From Yponomeuta sedellus (lineage: Eukaryota > Arthropoda > Insecta > Lepidoptera > Yponomeutidae): 64,000 bases of DNA. The notes under the pieces were generated by a model. It saw nothing but the letters and a program-made list of their open reading frames with translations, ran no database searches and had not been told where the DNA came from. A program made the translations under genes and the position numbers. The DNA lies in the NCBI GenBank assembly GCA_934045075.1, contig OW203736.1:9005109-9069108 (forward strand), in the 5' to 3' direction. This document shows positions 62,523 to 64,000 of the stretch, piece after piece. The number at the start of each line of letters is the position of its first letter. Position 1 is the stretch's first letter.

Positions 62523-62806
62523 CTCTTATAACCATTGTAAACCTCCTAGGGACTTTTTCGATTTGCGAAGAAACCTGCAGCGGGTACAAAACTTCAGAAC
62601 TGGTAGGTGCTGTGGGGAACTTGTTAAGGCTATAGAATAATGGGAGTGATAAATTTAGTGGTGCGAATTGTGAGGGTGTTTGTGGGGAAATGTGTAAAGT
62701 GTGGATATGAGTGGCTGAGTGTATGTGCTTGTCTCCAATAAATTTTCTTAAATCGAAACGAGCTATGCAAGAATAACGTAGTACATTGGCGGTGGTAGAA
62801 GATGGC

Positions 62807-63247
62807 TTAGATCGGTTTGGTGGCGAGGCTAGAACCAAGATGTCCAATCCGCTCCTCAAGGTCGGCCTCTGACCGGATATGAACAGCTGGTTTTCCGTCA
62901 GCTTTTCGAACGTAAACGGAACCCTCACGCACCCAGCAATATTTGAAGTTGCAAGACTTAGCTCGTTGCCTGGCGTCACGAAAAAGCTGTCGGTTTCTTT
63001 TAGTGAGTCTTTCGTTTATGTAGACTCGTTGTGGCGTGCCCGGAGTTATTCCCTCCGTATCCGTGTTACGCCTAACTTTCGCTGCTTTCAAGAGGTCGTT
63101 TTTAATCTTTCTGCGCACCAGCTTCACTACAAGTGGGCGGGGGAGGGAATGTGCTTTAGTAAGATCGGAGCCCGCTGGGCGCCTAGGTCCCACGCGCATC
63201 ACTGAGTCTATTTCACTGGCTTCTAGATTAACTATGAAATGAAACAC
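62807..63247 (-). CDS. LINE-5 ORF1, C-terminal FP25K/L1-like part
   Basis: Frame of about 146 codons with VMRVGPRRPAGSDLTKAHSL, RPLVVKLVRRKIKNDLLKAA, RVYINERLTKRNRQLFRDAR and KYCWVREGSVYVRKADGKPA, the conserved C-terminal region of insect LINE ORF1 proteins that resembles the baculovirus FP C-terminal domain. It probably binds LINE RNA. No ATG-started N-terminal coiled coil is visible before the element's 5' end, so this copy is 5'-truncated inside ORF1. Confidence 0.75.
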   Translation of the reverse strand: MFHFIVNLEASEIDSVMRVGPRRPAGSDLTKAHSLPRPLVVKLVRRKIKNDLLKAAKVRRNTDTEGITPGTPQRVYINERLTKRNRQLFRDARQRAKSCNFKYCWVREGSVYVRKADGKPAVHIRSEADLEERIGHLGSSLATKPI

Positions 63248-63265
63248 GATGAAACACCAGATGTG

Positions 63266-64000
63266 ACATAAAAGGCAAACGAGCTGTAGAATGTATTATT
63301 TTCGGAATAGAAGACAGGGCTGTGCGTTTAGGGGCAGAAGCGGCTCAATTTGATGATACAGATAAACTGCTAGCATATCTAAGAAATATAAAAAGTAGGC
63401 CGGTCGATGGTAACACAAGAAGCACGTTCAGGAAATTCAATCAAAAAGACAGAGCTACCAATAATAACGCGAATGTAACTTATCCCAACAATAACTCAAA
63501 CAAACCTCCGATCCGGTGTTACAATTGCAAGCAGGAAGGTCATACCATGTATAAATGTACGAAACCAGTCAACAGGTGCACTAATTGTAATATTATTGGG
63601 CATACTGCTAATGAGTGCTATCGAAAGCAAGAACAAAATAAAACTGTGTTGGAGATTTCGGGAGGGGTAAACATAAATAAAGAGAAATACATACAGCAAC
63701 TAACAATTAATGGACACGAGCGAACATGTTTTATTGATCTTGGGAGTGACTGCTCTCTAATTAGGCGAACAGATGCACATGCTATCGTAGGGCAGATAGA
63801 AGATGAATGTTTAACAATGACGGGGTTTGGTGGGGCTAAGGTTCAAGCTTTGGGTAGATGTAATGCAGAAATTGAAATTCAAGGAATTAAGGCAAAAATA
63901 CCTTTACTGGTTATCCCCGATCATCTACTGCAATATCCGTTGTTGATTGGGCAGACGTTCACAGAATTGCCACATATTAACATACTTAAAACGGCAGATG
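63266..64000 (+). pseudogene. gypsy-4 gag end, zinc knuckles and protease (runs off window)
   Basis: After the LINE the gag resumes: KGKRAVECIIFGIEDRAVRL, AAQFDDTDKLLAYLRNIKSR, then two CCHC knuckles (CYNCKQEGHTMYKC, CTNCNIIGHTANEC) and a retropepsin with FIDLGSDCSLIRR (D-L-G rather than D-T-G), MTGFGGAKVQALGRCNAEIE and the YPLLIGQTFTELPHINIL end. No start codon of its own, because it is the continuation of the frame that begins at 57898. Open to the window edge; RT and integrase presumably follow. Confidence 0.88.

Larger units (their letters stand above)
59180..63265 (-). mobile_element. LINE-5: near full-length Jockey/CR1-like element
   Basis: About 4.1 kb between short direct repeats ACATAAA (59173-59179, 63266-63272), located where the gypsy-4 gag frame is interrupted. 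On the minus strand: a partial or complete ORF1 (63247-62807), ORF2 (62522-59583), then a 3' UTR containing a long (AC)n microsatellite (plus-strand TG repeat, 59478-59540), ending in gag. ORF2 is uninterrupted. A potentially active or very recently active copy. Confidence 0.85.

Noticed and set aside
62515..62979. 154-codon frame between LINE-5 ORF1 and ORF2
   Set aside because: It overlaps the ORF1 end in another frame, has no conserved motif and reads like translated untranslated region.

Overview
The window is repeat-dominated insect DNA, most probably lepidopteran. The case for Lepidoptera rests on tRNA-derived SINEs with the GTGAGGAAACC core, RTE tails ending in (GATGAT)n, LINE 3' ends with AATAAAG followed by TCTATC repeats, abundant BEL/Pao, piggyBac, MULE and Harbinger elements, and AT-rich spacers. 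I see no conserved single-copy host gene. Nearly every coding trace belongs to a transposable element (TE), and many insertions can be dated relative to each other by their target site duplications (TSDs).

Layout. 0-10.6 kb: a PIF/Harbinger element with a BESS-domain exon nested inside its transposase intron, a mariner remnant, a copia element (its LTR split by a SINE) cut by a MULE carrying a FLYWCH-MULE transposase, LINE fossils and a second degraded Harbinger. 11.4-17 kb: a Jockey/CR1-like LINE on the minus strand interrupted by an 812-bp TRIM-like LTR element and by a Transib-like element (13416-15163). The Transib-like element carries RAG1-like transposase fragments, and its ends read heptamer CACAGTG + 23 bp + ACAAAAATC and heptamer + 13 bp + ACAAAAATA, like 23- and 12-type recombination signal sequences (RSSs). 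18-22 kb: a gypsy gag/protease remnant, then a second gypsy whose gag-protease segment is inverted between two matching LTRs. 23.4-30 kb: two copies of an uncharacterised multi-copy insect transposase-like gene, one split exactly at a TTAA by a piggyBac, plus a gypsy gag.

31.4-53.4 kb is a multilayer nest. A second RAG1-like transposase gene is broken into three blocks (31446-31684, 41733-42522, 52121-53362) by a Tigger/pogo element (31685-41732) and a copia element (42523-52120). The Tigger contains a full-length BEL/Pao element with matching 159-bp LTRs and one uninterrupted polyprotein frame (31882-39528), and the BEL leader contains an 816-bp palindromic MULE-type element (37881-38696). 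The copia contains a deleted BEL element and three LINE fragments that replace its integrase and most of its RT.

53.4-64 kb: another BEL fragment, an internally deleted piggyBac, a solo LTR of the 12.3-kb TRIM family, and a gypsy whose gag is interrupted first by a fold-back SINE and then by a near-complete 4.1-kb LINE with an intact 979-residue endonuclease-RT frame. The gypsy gag/protease reading resumes at 63266 and runs off the window.

Functionally this looks like a TE graveyard with a few young insertions (BEL-1, LINE-5, TRIM, gypsy-2), as expected of W-linked, heterochromatic or piRNA-cluster DNA. That placement is inference. Several short inverted duplications interrupt coding frames and could be biological snap-back repair or read/assembly artefacts.
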